From Cercis canadensis (taxonomy: Eukaryota; Streptophyta; Magnoliopsida; Fabales; Fabaceae): a DNA stretch of 64,000 bases. The notes under the pieces are model-generated. The model saw only the letters and a program-made list of their open reading frames with translations. It did no database searches and was not told the origin of the DNA. Location of the stretch: assembly GCA_003255065.1 (NCBI GenBank), contig QAOA01004387.1:1-64000 (forward strand), in the 5' to 3' direction. Of this stretch, positions 24,095 to 36,789 are shown piece by piece. Numbering within the stretch: position 1 is the first letter of the stretch; every line of letters starts with the position of its first letter. Both the position numbers and the translations under genes were made by a program.

Positions 24095-25015
24095 TTACTC
24101 AATTTTAAAGCAATATAGAAAGAGGCAGAACTCAAACGCAGAATTACTCCGAGTTGAGAAATAGCCACTACTACCACCATCACTGTCAAACCCATCTTGC
24201 ATACTACCCTCTTTCTCATTCTCTACTTCCGCACTTCCTGGCTTGAAAATGAAAAGACCATGCCCTGTGCCTGAGTGAGTAAACAACCAATCATGCACAT
24301 CCCAAAACACTTGCACAGGTTGCTTATTAACCATAACAGTTTGGTTCCCTCTGAACTTCCACTGCAAGTTCTTGACATGAATTAACACAATCCCATCTAT
24401 GCTAATCCACATCTCAGGGTCCTTAGGCCCATAGGTTGAGCTCTCCACAACAATGTCACTCTCTTTCTTCCTCTCATCGAAAGAAGCTCTTGTCGAAAAG
24501 CTTTTCTTGGCGAACACGTTTTCTTTCTTGATCAATAGGATGGCCTCCACAAGAGCTGGCCTTGATTTTGTTCTCTTGTAAGCCTTCTTGTTGTAATCAC
24601 CCAACAATAAGACCACTTCATCATCAGACACTAATGCTACATAATAATCGCTGCACGGCTCGGGGCTGCCGGAGAATTTAGCTGACCTGAGATCCCAATA
24701 GACCTCCACATGATTCCCATCAACGTCAAAAGATTTGTACCCTTTTTTGCTCCAAAAATGCCAAGGCTTAACATCAATCTTGCAGTTGTAGTGAAAGTCA
24801 CCGCCTACGCTATCAACCGAGAAGTGTAATGAATGGTTCATTAGGTTTTTGCACCATAAAACTGTCACATTTCGCCAAAAGCCTGCAACATTGGCCTGGT
24901 AGATGCAGGTCACGGTGCTTTGAGCTGCTTTACTTGGGAAAGGCTCTTCTGATATTCTTTCTACTACAGACGACCCTTGAGACACTGAATGTGCTCTAAA
25001 GGAACGGAAAGCCAT
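24095..25015 (-). CDS. DUF868 family protein
   Basis: Intronless frame of 306 codons. The sequence fits the plant DUF868 family (PF05910), of unknown biochemical function: an N-terminal TCIYQANVAG stretch, VTVLWCKNLMNHSL, CKIDVKPWHFWSKKGYKSF, VYWDLRSAKFSGSPEP, YYVALVSDDEVVLLLGD, and late in the protein LQWKFRGNQTVMVNKQPVQV followed by FWDVHDWLF. There is no signal peptide or membrane helix in the main body. The C-terminus is acidic and serine-rich, then ends in a short hydrophobic tail (FEFCLFLYCF), a little longer than in relatives as I recall them. The start at 25015 is the first in-frame ATG of the conserved frame. It appears intact. Confidence 0.9.
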   Translation of the reverse strand: MAFRSFRAHSVSQGSSVVERISEEPFPSKAAQSTVTCIYQANVAGFWRNVTVLWCKNLMNHSLHFSVDSVGGDFHYNCKIDVKPWHFWSKKGYKSFDVDGNHVEVYWDLRSAKFSGSPEPCSDYYVALVSDDEVVLLLGDYNKKAYKRTKSRPALVEAILLIKKENVFAKKSFSTRASFDERKKESDIVVESSTYGPKDPEMWISIDGIVLIHVKNLQWKFRGNQTVMVNKQPVQVFWDVHDWLFTHSGTGHGLFIFKPGSAEVENEKEGSMQDGFDSDGGSSGYFSTRSNSAFEFCLFLYCFKIE

Positions 25016-26757
25016 AATGATATGCTTTCAATGGATCCTTCAAACTCAAATTAGGATTGCATTTTCTGTTGTCCTAATTTTCTCTATGTCCTGAAGCCAA
25101 ATTTTCAGATTGGCTTCTGGATTTCTTTTCTTTTATTTGTTTCTTCCTTCACAAGAAATGAGAAGAATTATACCTCACCTTGGAGCCTCATTGGGAATTG
25201 ATTGAAAATTTGACCACCTTTGATCTGAGAAGGAAAATAAGAGACCCCAGAAGACTTGGCTGATATCAATGATTGCCAAAAAATTGTAGAATGGTCCAAT
25301 ACCCTCAAGGTTGTGACTGAGCCTGCAAAGGTTGTTTGCCAGAAATTTTTTTGGGTGAGAGAAGAGGAATGGGAAGAGCAAAAGAGGGATAGAGCAGAAA
25401 GTTTGTTTTTCTTTGAGAAAAAGTCTCCTTCTAGAGGCTAGAAACTGAGATTTGTCCGAAAGACAAGGAAGAAAACGAAATTGTCCTAAATCAACTATCC
25501 ATTTTAGAAATTTTTACCATGTGTTGAATATTTTCCATCTGTAAAAGGTGGAAAAATATAGAATGTTCGGTTAGTTAAAAATCAGATTAATTTACAAGTC
25601 ATAAATATAGTAAATGGCATGTATTACAGTCCATCTTTTCAAATATGTTTGTTGGATGGGTAGCGTTGATGTGATTCGGAATATGTTTGATATATGGTAA
25701 AGCATTCTCAAAATGAAAAATGATTATGGTAATAATTATAGAAGGAAAAGGAAGTTATGTATGATTGTAGACAGCTGAATTTTCTATAATTTTTGAGTGA
25801 TGACATGATGATGCTGATTTAGATTGACACATCATTTTAGAATTATTCAATGGAAAAACTTACTCATGACGGATCAACTCAACCAACATGTTTATGGAAA
25901 ACAAGATCATAATGGCAAAACTAACTCATAACAAAAACAACTTAGTCATGTAATGGATCTAACTCAATCAATCTGTTTTAACAAAAAAAAAAAAAAATCT
26001 CATAAAGACAAATATTTTTTTTTGGTGATATAAAATTTAAAAATAGTTAAATTACGCTAGAGTCAAAAGCAAAAGAGCAGAACTCACGTGAAATGATTTA
26101 CCAACGAATTCTTATACCTGAAACCTAAACAAATAATCTAAGTTACTCACCATTGAACCAAGGTGCATGTTGACAAGACTAATATTTAATCCTTCACATG
26201 AATGTAATCATTCTTAAGTTGATCACTTAAAAAAAAAAAGGTAAATTTACAGTCAAAACACCTGCTCCCTTATCCTACAAACTAATGAAGTTTCATACAC
26301 TAAATCACACCAAGTAATTTTAATGGATACGCTTGTCATTACTACAAATTTTGGGGTTCCTACACGTTGATATTAGGCTCAATCATTTGACGAAGGCATT
26401 GAATATGTTGCCACCCATTGTGGTCTCCATTGGGTAGTAGTAGAAAGATATTGCCAACTGAATATACATATCAGAGTTGTGAAGAGAGAATAAGAACTGA
26501 CAACCTTTCGAGTTACACACCATTTCTATACCTGTATAGTTATATATTCTAAATTAATAAACAATCTGCAGAGGGCATATAGCATTGCTTCATCTAATGA
26601 GCTCTTTTTGCCTGTCATACATAGCTACATTGTCTCTGTCTCTATAGGGCATATGGCCATAGGTACATGGAGTGAGAGAGAGAAAGGAAAGGAAGACAAA
26701 GAACAAGGATCAAAAAGCTCTTCTGAATCCTAGAAGAACATATGCTCTTCAAGCTTG
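25016..26757. other. Intergenic between two minus-strand genes
   Basis: 25016-25440 is probably the DUF868 leader and promoter, with purine-rich stretches. The remainder is AT-rich, with an A run near 25983 and the 3' flank of the next minus-strand gene from about 26600. No further gene is recognised. Confidence 0.5.
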
Positions 26758-29700
26758 TCATACTATATTTCCATCACTATATCTCCTAAGCTCTGCATTG
26801 CTTACCGGTTCATCTACATCATCTTTCTCTGTGCTTTGAATTGAGCTCTTGTCACTATATCTGGGGATTACAGTTCCCCCTACATGACCATCTGAAGCAC
26901 TAACCTGCAGTGCTTCTATATACAAAACCTTCACTAGATTCTTAAATCTTCGTCGGAAGGTCGGTATGCGAGACATTGAGGATATAATCCCCTGCAATCT
27001 AACAAGAAAAGAAGACAGTAAGAAGCAAAATTGGTCCTCCTTCTTATACACCATATTGAGAATGTAATGTAAATTTAATATAGTTAACATGAAGGTAAGG
27101 ACATATTCATTTGTTATTGCATCCTGCAATCAAATAGTTGAATATGAAACTAGACAGCTTGAAAGAGATTTCCACTCTCTCCTTTTTGTCTTTGCAAATG
27201 AACTTAGAGGCAATAGTTCATGAATAGCATATCCAATTTGTGCAATCACGTGTGCTGCCTATAGGTTATTAAGAACATCAGGGTAGGTGCTCGATCAAAG
27301 GAATCGTGTTGTTTGATCTCAAGGGTTTTATGTACTTCCTTTCCTTTCCAAGGGCATGGCGCTTCTTTGTAACAAAAAGAAAAAAAGGAACATCGGGGTA
27401 TGTAAATCACAGCCTATATAACACCAATGTAATATCAGGTATATTATCTGATACCTTCTAATTATGGCTTGCAACTGTGCTCTCCTGATGCTGTCATCAG
27501 ATGGGAATCCAGCACCATTCCAATCCTCGGGTTTTTCGTTTTTGCATCTCATAACTAGCTCTTTCAGGCTAATTTCTTCAGTTTCTTCCAAATTCAGGTT
27601 CTTTAGTTGCTCTTTCATGATGAGTAAAGGCCCAATGAACCACTCAAACACTTTATCCCTCGGTCCATTCATCCTTGTCAACTCTGCATCATCAGCTGAA
27701 AATGCATATAGGAAGCATGATTATTATTGCCTTTTCCAGAGGAGCAAAGGCTTGAGTAAGAGAAGTACAGATCACCAATCCATCCGAATTGGACTTCGCT
27801 GAGGTCAGCAAACAATGCAACAAGCACCAAGCAGGTAACTTGATGCCTAATTTCTTGCAATCGCCTTTCACAATGGATTCCTCTATGTCCTTGGCACTTA
27901 TCAGACCATCGCGAAGGAGTATCTTGCCATGCACCTCACATGACTTAAACAGCCAGTCCCATACCTGTCAATTAAAACTTCTCAAGTCAAATGAATTCAT
28001 GGAAACAATTTTTTTTTTTTTTTTTTTTAAGTAGATAGACCATNTTTTTTTTTTTTTTTTTAAGTAGATAGACCATAAATCACTACCTGTATGGGTCTAT
28101 ATTGCTGAATTTTCCACTTTATTGTTCTGGATTGTTGTGAGATGAGTTTTGGATTATGTGAGCCATCTCTCCTATTTATCGGATCATTTTTATTATTGCC
28201 TCCGAGGTCTTTTCTCTGAAGGGTATGCCTCATGTTTCTACGGTATTTCGGCCTGGCTGTCACAAGGACATATCAGAATCAATAATCAATGCACGCAACT
28301 AAAAGTGTTGTTCCACAAGAACTGAATGTAGCAAGAATAAGAAAATTTAAGCCACCTGGGAAGGCAGGAGCCCTCTCTCAAGTAGAGTAAATCATTTACA
28401 TATTCATCAAAGAGTGAAACCACAGAGATGATATAGGCAAATCCCATCTGGATTGAGTCTTCCTGCACATAAACAAAATCTATACTTAAAACAAATCTTG
28501 AAATTAATGTAAAATAGTTAGAAATAAGCTCATGTATACATTAGTGGAACTAATTTGAACATCACATTTTGACAGACCTGTTGCACAATGATTCCACTGT
28601 AAAGGCCCAGAAAGAAGCTCGAAATGCTTGCTGCTAATACAGCTCCTGCGACTGCCAAAGGCCAGAGGATGATGGCAAGACCAGCAAATGGAACACATAC
28701 AGTTTCGAGGAACGGTCCCTCTCTTCCAATCAAATCCTCCAATAGCCTTTTCCATCCTCTGAATAGCATGTATGGGCTTTTCCATATAGCAATAGATGTG
28801 ATTAAAGCCATATCGAATGGCACGGCAGCCAAGACCACCAACATACAACTCGGTAATAAGGACAATCTAGCAAGGAAAAGATTGAATCTGTCTAAACAAT
28901 TCACCTAGCAAATTTGTTTTCTGCATCAAACAAATAATTGGAGGAAAGCAACTTACTTGACATCTAATGGCTTTCCATTGGGAGGCAAATTTTCTCTCAG
29001 TTCATCCATGTATGAGAAATAAGAGTGAAAGCAAAAGTCTGTCAAATCCTCCACTACTGTGCAGCTTCTTTCAATTGTTGACCAACAACCATCCTGGTAT
29101 AATAATTAAGTGGTGTTTGAGTTTTCTTGACTCTGCACAAGTCAAGCTTAAAGGCTACCACAGAGTATAATTATGCTAGAAACTGAAGAAAAACAATTAC
29201 AATCACATTGACAGGGTATAAGTCTTCAATATTTCTTCCAAAAGGAATTCTTGTTCACTTGATTTGGATACAGTAATTAACTTGAAAATGTTTGAGCACC
29301 AGGGTGCTATGGTGCTGAAGTAACCCATGTCATACTCACAAGAAAAGCTCGAAGAATTTGGAATGAACCAAATCTCCCAAGGTAGGATTCAAATTTATGA
29401 TAAAGCCTTATCAAGTACATTATTTTTAAGTTGGTTTCCTCTGCAGCAGCAATGCAATCTGTTCCTTTTCCTGAATTTTACTCTTAGCAACTCCTATGTT
29501 CTTGTATTGATTCATCACTCAATTCTTCTATATATGTATGTATGCATATGGCGGATAATGAGAAACACTTCTCAGTGTCCACCAATCTCTATGATTGCAA
29601 ATAGTGAGTGTGAGTCAGACACAGTTTATTTCAAGAAAGGATGTCAATGAATTTATGCATGGCATATATAAGCATGTAAAACATCCAACTGATTGCAGAT

Positions 29701-30848
29701 ATACATGAATTACTCCAACCACGCTCCTTCGGCTCCTTCGGGACCAGAAATGTTCCTAGAAATGAGCGCCAAATCTTTTACTGGATATCAATTCTCCTAA
29801 CACCAGAGCATCTATATACCTAAGGTGGATAAAATTTTACACTCACATATACTCTTATATCATGAACTTTTGCACCAACAGAGTTTCCATTAAAAATCAT
29901 TAAGACAATAACTTGCCCTCTAATATTTCGACAAAAGGTGATTCTTTATCCATACAGATAAAATGATACAATGAGTTGGCTCCAATGAACTTGCCAGATA
30001 AGTTTACAAGAAGCTAACTATAAAAGGGTAATTATTCATTTTCAGCTTCATTTAACAGTTAATTCAATTTAGGCAGCTTGAACAAAATATTCTACAGGCA
30101 CAGAAAGGCATAATTGGCACTTACAATAAAGCAATGGTAAAATTTGTCAGCAACACCCTCTCCTACAGCCTCAAAAGTTGCAAGAAGGGGAGAGAAAAAC
30201 CCATATCCTATTCCACCCAAAAGGCTTCCACCAATACCAACTATTGGCCAGAGTATCAAAGGTAATGGCAAAGATATCAGCACCACAATCTTGAGAACTG
30301 GTCCAAACCTCTTGGTTCTGATGTCATAGGCCAAAATTCACAAAAGGGAATATAAGTTAAAGAGAGAAAAGAGAGATTAAGCAAATTGTATAGCAATATA
30401 ACATCATAAATAGTTAAAATTCCAGCACCAAATTACAAAAAATTTGAAAGGAAACACAACCTTAACACACAATAGTAAGTCCACACAACATGTGCAATCC
30501 AAAGTCCTATGATAACAGCTGAATTCCCAATCACAATGATGGCTACTGCAAATGGACCAATCAGTGCCGCTGCCAAAAATGAATCACTTTTATCATTAAG
30601 GTACACAAGTATAACACATTCATCTATACCCATCACCATTTTTATCAAATTTTGCATCATGGGTCTTCCTAAGAAATTAAAAAGAAAAGAAAAAACACAC
30701 ACACAAACACACAAAAGTACCAAGAAGAAAAGAGTGAGGGAAACAATGTAGTACCTTTGATGATGCCAAGGATCAAAAGCAATAAGAAGAAGGGGATGAA
30801 GGAGATGAAGCTCCACAACTTGGCTACAAAACCTATTGGAACCTCCAT
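26758..30848 (-). CDS. Multipass membrane protein, At3g27390 type
   Basis: Ten exons join in frame on the minus strand: 30848-30755, 30569-30461, 30317-30125, 29093-28957, 28866-28578, 28462-28356, 28252-28087, 27964-27769, 27695-27455 and 26998-26758, totalling 590 residues. All introns are GT-AG with consistent phases. The product matches the plant 'uncharacterized membrane protein At3g27390' family: MEVPIGFVAKLWSFISFIPF start, GLWIAHVVWTYYCVLR, GVADKFYHCFIDGCWSTIE, the strongly conserved IGREGPFLETVCVPFAGLAI, SCLPRPKYRR, and late VSRYPTFRR-like SMSRIPTFRRRF. Hydrophobic helices cluster in the first 300 residues; the C-terminal half is soluble. The start at 30848 is chosen over an in-frame ATG at 30866 because family members begin at this position. 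Function is unknown; it looks intact. Confidence 0.92.
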
Positions 30849-33006
30849 GATAGATACAGGGTACAAACAATATCTGGGGTTTTAAGTTTAAGGTGGTGTA
30901 TGTTTCCTTATCCGTTGGGCATGTTTTCACAGACATAGCAATTCCAAGGGGAAAATGCAAACGGAGAGAGAAAGCAGAGAGTCGAGAATACCAGAGTGCG
31001 AGGGAGGTGGGACGATTTAATGAGTGACACGTGCTTAGCGAGAGTGGTCCATAGAGACGGGTGGCGCTATACTATGTTTCAATACGTGAGAGTGCGGAGT
31101 GCCCTCAAATAGAGGGAGTCACCAGTCACCACCGCTTTTGGTTTCCACTTTCCATGACACTTTTTGGCTACAGGTGCGGGAGCGTTTTATTTTTATTTTA
31201 TGGTAAGATATAATACGTATTTCAATTAGAATTTATAATAATATTTATGAATTACGTATCAAAGATTATTTATTAATAATTGGGATCGAATTTAGGTCTT
31301 AAAAACAAATTATTTTAATTTTTATGAGTTAAATCAACATAGTCAACTGCAAGAGTATTTTAATTAATAAAGAGATATGGTGTTTTTGCAAAACTCTTGT
31401 AGAAGTGTAGAAAATTAATTTAAAGGTACACAGTTTAAGTATGTTTAATATGGTTCCAGTTAAATATTAGATGATTTTATTTAAATTTAAATTATGTAAC
31501 ATATGTAAGAGTAGAGAATATGTGGATTTACATGCGCATAAATAATATCATTTTTTTTTAATGAAAGACAGACAGAGTTTCAATAATCTAAACTGGATTT
31601 ATATGTGGACTAAAAAATGTTGAAACTTATATACTTTTCTTGGAAAGGACCCATTTTAGAATACAATAATAATATGGTTGATATATATTATAATTTGTTG
31701 GTGTAATATGGAAATTAGCAAGATTTTAGTATTAATATTTCTTTATATATCAAGAGCGTTAAATTATTTTGTGGAATTATTTTTTATTATTATTGTCAAG
31801 TAGGAAAGTATAGAAGGGTAGACGATGGAATCCAAAGGTATGTATTAGGATAATCAAATTCTTTACATAGGGGCATGAATCTCTTTATGTCAAAAGTTAG
31901 TTGGAACTCACAAAGAATTGGTTAATATATCAAATCCTGTTATAAGAAAAAAAATCAAACTATAATACCCTTTAATTAATTGAAAAAATTAAGATAATAA
32001 ATGAAACGATCTTCTTATAAATTCTTGTTAGAGAATATTTATATATCTTTCTCCACTCATAAATGTTATCTTTTTGGTCTTTCTCTACTCAAAAATTTTA
32101 AAAAATATTCATTTTCTCCAAATTGGAAAAAGATTATACATTAATATGGACCTAAAATTTAGAAATTTATATACAAAGCTAATGAATTAAAATCAAATAT
32201 ATCGAACCTAATATCAAAACAAATATCTTTAAATTTCTTAATTTTTAATTGTCATTTATATGACTAACCAAAAATATAAATTTTCCTTGATCCCTTATTT
32301 ATTTGTTTACAAGTCATTAATACACCATATAATAAAGGTCAATGATGTTTCAGCAAAAGATAGTCACCACGCAAACGAAATAAATGAAAAGATGAAGAAT
32401 GTATGAAGAAGGAAGCATTCCACTAAAAGATTTTAGGCCCATATAAAATCGTGTACGTTTTTTTTTTTTTTTTTTTTTTTTTCATAATGAGTTGGTTTTT
32501 TTTTTAATAATAAATTGATTTTATTTCTTAGTTTAATTTGAAAATTTCTCCCCATTAATAAGAAAATCTAATTTACTTTTTTTTTTTTTTCTAATTGATT
32601 GAAGGATATTATAGTCTGTTTCATCTTTTTTTTTTTTTTTTCCTTACTGGTATAGCATTAACAAAGTTGTGAAAATATGGTGTTCTTTTTATCTACTTAA
32701 AAATTGATTGGTAATTATCTTACCCATTGTTGGCAGCGACAAATTTGGAAGTGGTCACATGATTCTGTAACCTACAACTTACCATAAACTCGATGTTAAA
32801 CCAAATCTGAGAGATACGAAGATGATATTGCAAGTTCCCTCCTCTGATATATCAGTGATGTTTCCCCCTTTTGTTTCTGATAAAATGGCCAATCTTTCTG
32901 GTGAATCAGTTCAAAAGAAGAATGTGGCAGTGCAACAAAATACAATTGAATCTGAATGTGTTTTCTATCTCTGCCTTTGCTATATTTTTTGTGTTTGATT
33001 TATCAG
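30849..33006. other. Divergent intergenic region
   Basis: 30849-31150 is the probable leader and promoter of the minus-strand membrane-protein gene. From 31190 the sequence is AT-rich, with T runs at 32460-32482, 32578-32590 and 32625-32641. 31210-31345 resembles the degenerate module at 14500. A plus-strand open stretch at about 32823-32960 (MILQVPSSDISVMFPPFVSD and on) may be a 5' exon of the GT47 pseudogene that follows, but this is unproven. Confidence 0.4.
31028..31033 (-). promoter_or_regulatory. G-box / ABRE-like CACGTG
   Basis: 'gacacgtgct' contains a perfect CACGTG core and, read on the minus strand, ACGTGTC, the ABRE form. It lies 180 bases upstream of the start codon of the minus-strand membrane-protein gene. 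A role in ABA- or bZIP/bHLH-mediated control is inference only. Confidence 0.4.
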
Positions 33007-33809
33007 AAGCCTCAAAAGGGTTATAAAGTTCGATCCCAACTCACCCAGAAGCATTGCCTTTCCACTCATACACCTCTTGATGATGCAGATTATGTTCCAC
33101 AAGGAGACATCTACAGAAACGCCATTGCTTTCCATATAGGTAATAATTATATAACATTATCTGCCAATTCTACACAAATTGCACAGTTGACAGAATTTAA
33201 ATTTGTCAAATCAAAATTTTGACACATGTTTAGTTTGTGTAAAGTATATATTATTTTGTGGACATGACATTATCATTACACAAATTTAAAGCAATTTAAG
33301 ACCCTAAAGCTAGGGAGATTAGACTATGTCTTAATCAAAGTTCTCCTCTTGAATCTTCAGCAAATGCTCACTTAATTCTAGGAATCCAGGGTACCCATCC
33401 AACTTTGGGTTTTTTTTTTTTTTTTTTTTTCCCTTTCACTCTCACTCTTACTCCTTTTTAATGGAGTGCAACTATTTGTGAGGGTAATGCGTTGGTTACA
33501 TAATTTTTATAGTCAGAAATCTCTGTAATTTGTTTTGGTCTGGTGCTTCATTCTTATTTGGCTCTTGTACAATTCTTAATATATAGGAAGAATATCACCT
33601 CTTTCCTTGTCATAATTCCTTGCCTTACTTTCATTTTCTTCAATTTTCTATGTTATTAGTCTCATTTCAAAAACCTAAAATAAAAATTAAATATTTTATT
33701 ATTTACTCTTACTTTCTAGTGATCAATTTCATAAAATGAATATTATTAGTTTTAGAATATTATACTTAATGTGTTAAGTTAAATTATAAGATAGTAATAT
33801 CAAATACCC

Positions 33810-33960
33810 AACAAGATTGGCTCAATTGGTAGGTTTGAGTTACATTGATGAAAAAATCTTTGATTTGAATCCTGCTAATGATAATTTGTTGGTAGAAATT
33901 CACTAATTGTTGTGCACCTTGCATTGGAGCTAGAGCAACCTATTTATTTCTTAAAATTTT
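33810..33960 (+). mobile_element. tRNA-derived SINE
   Basis: A-box 'tggctcaattgg' (33817-33828) and B-box 'gatttgaatcc' (33862-33872) are about 33 bases apart, followed by a non-tRNA body ending in a T-rich tail near 33955. This is a Pol III SINE layout, sitting in the intron of the GT47 pseudogene. Confidence 0.6.
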
Positions 33961-34029
33961 GTCCATAAAAAAGTTAATAAAAATAAAAATGTTACCTATT
34001 TCCTAATAAAAGTATAAGTCACTAAGTGA

Positions 34030-34190
34030 GGTCTAGTAATAAGAGGTTTTGGTATTTTGAAGGACGTTAAGGGTTTAAATCTCTAAGTCTGTCATTTACC
34101 AAAAAAGAAATGGTAAGAGTTTTCAGGAACTTGATCTTGAGTTCGAATCTTTGTAAGATCATATTTATATAAAATGTCAAGAGACTAGAG
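34030..34190 (+). mobile_element. Two degenerate SINE-like fragments
   Basis: 'aagggtttaaatctc' near 34070 and 'gagttcgaatcttt' near 34140 look like B-boxes, each preceded by a weak A-box-like stretch. They lie just downstream of the clearer SINE. The ends are not definable. Confidence 0.3.
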
Positions 34191-34652
34191 ACACACACAA
34201 AAATGACTAATTAAGGTAGTAAAAACTAGAAGCCCATAACACCAATATTAGCTCGTAGTATAAATAGCTTTGACGCTTTATTTTCTATTTCCTGAAAATG
34301 CAGGAGCTACCACTTACTGGAGCACGTCTTTAGAATCTTCGTGTATGAAGAGGGAAAGCTCCCTTTATTTCATTTTGGTCCCTGCAAGAGCATATATTCC
34401 ATGGAAGGAGTTTTTATCAACTTAATGGAAAGCAATACCCAATTCCGGAATCAAAATCCAGAAGAAACCCATGTCTACTTTCTTCCCTTTAGTGTTGTGA
34501 TGATCATTGAGCATCTCTTTCATCCAGTTATTCGTGACAAAGCTGTGCTGGGCAGAACCATTAGTGATTATGTCCAAATTATATCTCACAAATATCCATA
34601 TTGGAATAGAAGTTATGGAGCTGATCATTTCATGCTTTCCTGCCATGACTGG

Positions 34653-36180
34653 GTAATTATTTTCACTCAAAATTTTAACTTATCTGCTTTGGAGTGTAGA
34701 GTACACAGTTTAAAAAGTGATGGTAATGATTTTTGCACCTACAATTGCAATTGCACACCTCATCTATATTAGTATTGCTGTAAAATGAAGATCTACCGGA
34801 AAAAAGGATTAAATTGACCCCAAATAATCATCGCTTCATACACTAGTGCATGTATGGAAGAGGTGTGAAATTTTTTAGTGTATAATAGACATTACTTATG
34901 TAACACTCCAAGGGTTTTACACATTAAATTTGAGGTATATTGTATTAAATTGGTATACTTAGCATAATATGAATTTTATTGGATCTATTAAAGAAAATTC
35001 TATATAACTTATATGTGAATTCAGTAAAATTTATATTATATCAATTATGCCCCTATGACATAGTTTGAATCAAAACAGAATAAAAACCACCCTGACGTAC
35101 ATTTAGATGGTGTAGCGTAGCAACGCCCTACTTAAAGAGTAAAGTGCAATGACTGTCTTTTTAATAGTATATATTGGTATCATATATTTAAATCTCTGAA
35201 TATGACATAGGCAAAACTAGAAGCAAAATATTTGAGGGACCAAAAATATAAGATATCAAGGGACCAAAAGTATATTAATATAAACATAACTGGCCTGCTG
35301 AAACTTTTTCTCTATGGTTAAGATTTTATCAACTCAATTAGTTTAAGTTAGTGTTGCTATTGAATAGTTTCATTAGACTTTCTCGAACCTATATATTTAG
35401 ATATGCACGTAAGTAATGTGTGACTATCTGAATTTTTATATATTGGAATAATTCAAACTCACTTTACTTTTTAAATTAGATCTTCTTACGGAACTATATA
35501 TGCTATTTTCTAAAAACTTAAATTATTATGTAAAAATCCAAGAACAAAATTGCCCCAATTCCCTCTAAACCCAAAAGTTGTTGTTTGGGCACTGGTCAGA
35601 GCCTGAGAATAGGACCCTTAAATTCTTGTAAGTGTTGGAGTGAAAAGATCCTCCATAAAAAAATGTTAGTTTTATCTGAGAATATATACATGGCAAAATA
35701 GATCAATATTCTAGTAGAATCATCTCAAATAATAGTGAAGCTAAAAATACAATAGTTGCATAAATACAAGTATTAGTGATTAATTTAGTTTTTTACTTCT
35801 CTGACAGATAAATTCACCATGCTTTAAATCGAACAAAAATAAATGCAAAAATAAAAAATAAAAAATAAAACTTTTTATCTAAGGGAAGTTACAGAGCAGG
35901 GTAATCTGTTCCCATTTTGGGGGCATTTTAATCACCTATTATAGGACACCTTGGCCAAATTAGTGAATTAGAATAGATTTATACAAAGAGTAATAATACT
36001 TTCATACATGTGTATTTGGTAGAACTATGAAATAATTTAACTAATTCACATGCAGGTATTGTGATTCGATCATTCATCAGAATTTTTTCGTTTTTGCCCA
36101 GAAAAAAATTAATATCATCATGATCCTAATTCATAGCTATATGCAGAAACTAAACCTTTCTTTTTGTTATTTATGATTAG
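34653..36180. other. No gene seen
   Basis: AT-rich sequence after the last recognisable GT47 exon. I looked for the missing GT47 C-terminal exon here and found no matching frame. Confidence 0.5.
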
Positions 36181-36464
36181 ATCCATTATCTAAGCTTTTC
36201 GGATTGAAAGTTGAGGTGGCTATGGAAGTAATTAAAAGGGAGTTCCCTAGGGCAAAGGTTTTTGCATGGAGCACAAATGCACCAAATCTTAACGAGGTGG
36301 CAAAATACGAGGAAAGCATATTGATTAAAGACTTTAAGGGCCACGTTGAGGACATTTGCAAGTTTACCAGGACCTCATATCCATGGCAGCAAAACAGGAG
36401 TCATTTAATTGAGCTATTGGGGATAGTCTTAATATTCTATACTTTATTAAGTCATTACTTTTAA
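36181..36464 (+). other. Unidentified exon-like open frame
   Basis: After a good acceptor (ttatgattag) the frame from 36183 reads PLSKLFGLKVEVAMEVIKRE, then FPRAKVFAWSTNAPNLNEVA and on to a stop at 36462-36464, about 94 codons. The composition is protein-like rather than AT-noise up to about 36390 (SYPW); the end (LIELLGIVLIFYTLLSHYF) looks like read-through. I do not recognise the family. It does not match the missing GT47 exon. It could be a fragment of another gene or the last exon of a gene whose upstream part is lost. Confidence 0.35.
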
Positions 36465-36789
36465 TTATAAGGTTTGCCATATGGATTATGAGTTCTGCTG
36501 CAGATAGCATTATATTTCGTTTAGTCACGTATTGAGCACCGTCCATGTATGGACATTAGCATGTGGGTTTTCTTTCCGTTATTTGGGGTGCTCTTTAGGT
36601 TTTTAGTATTTGGTTACTAAACTTGGGTCTTAAGTATTGGACTACTTTGTCGAAACTCTTGAGCAGTCCTATTTCAATGATGTAACCAGCTATCAAACAA
36701 ATCAATGAAGAGTTTGTGTCTAACAAAGACCTAACAATCAATTGATTTCACACACACACACATGTATGTATATAAAAAGATAATGTGCG

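Larger units (their letters stand above)
33007..34652 (+). pseudogene. GT47 exostosin-type glycosyltransferase, truncated pseudogene
   Basis: Two exons are clear: 33007-33139, with DDADYVPQGDIYRNAIAFH, and 34304-34652, with IFVYEEGKLPLFHFGPCKSI, YSMEGVFINLMES, HVYFLPFSVVMIIEHL and HKYPYWNRSYGADHFMLSCH. This is the N-terminal half of a plant GT47 (exostosin) enzyme, a Golgi glycosyltransferase for wall polysaccharides. Two defects are seen. The first exon ends cat-ata-g before its donor, where the frame of the next exon (which must begin G/AGC TAC) needs two bases fewer. No exon for the C-terminal catalytic half follows the donor at 34653 within the next kilobases. The 33.9-34.2 kb intron holds a SINE. 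I call it a truncated, frameshifted remnant. Confidence 0.8.

Noticed and set aside
28504..28908. Several overlapping ORFs on both strands
   Set aside because: Only the minus frame that splices into the At3g27390-type protein is coding; the others are shadows.
34653..36180. Missing C-terminal exon of the GT47 gene
   Set aside because: I looked for the conserved catalytic half on the plus strand and found no matching stretch.
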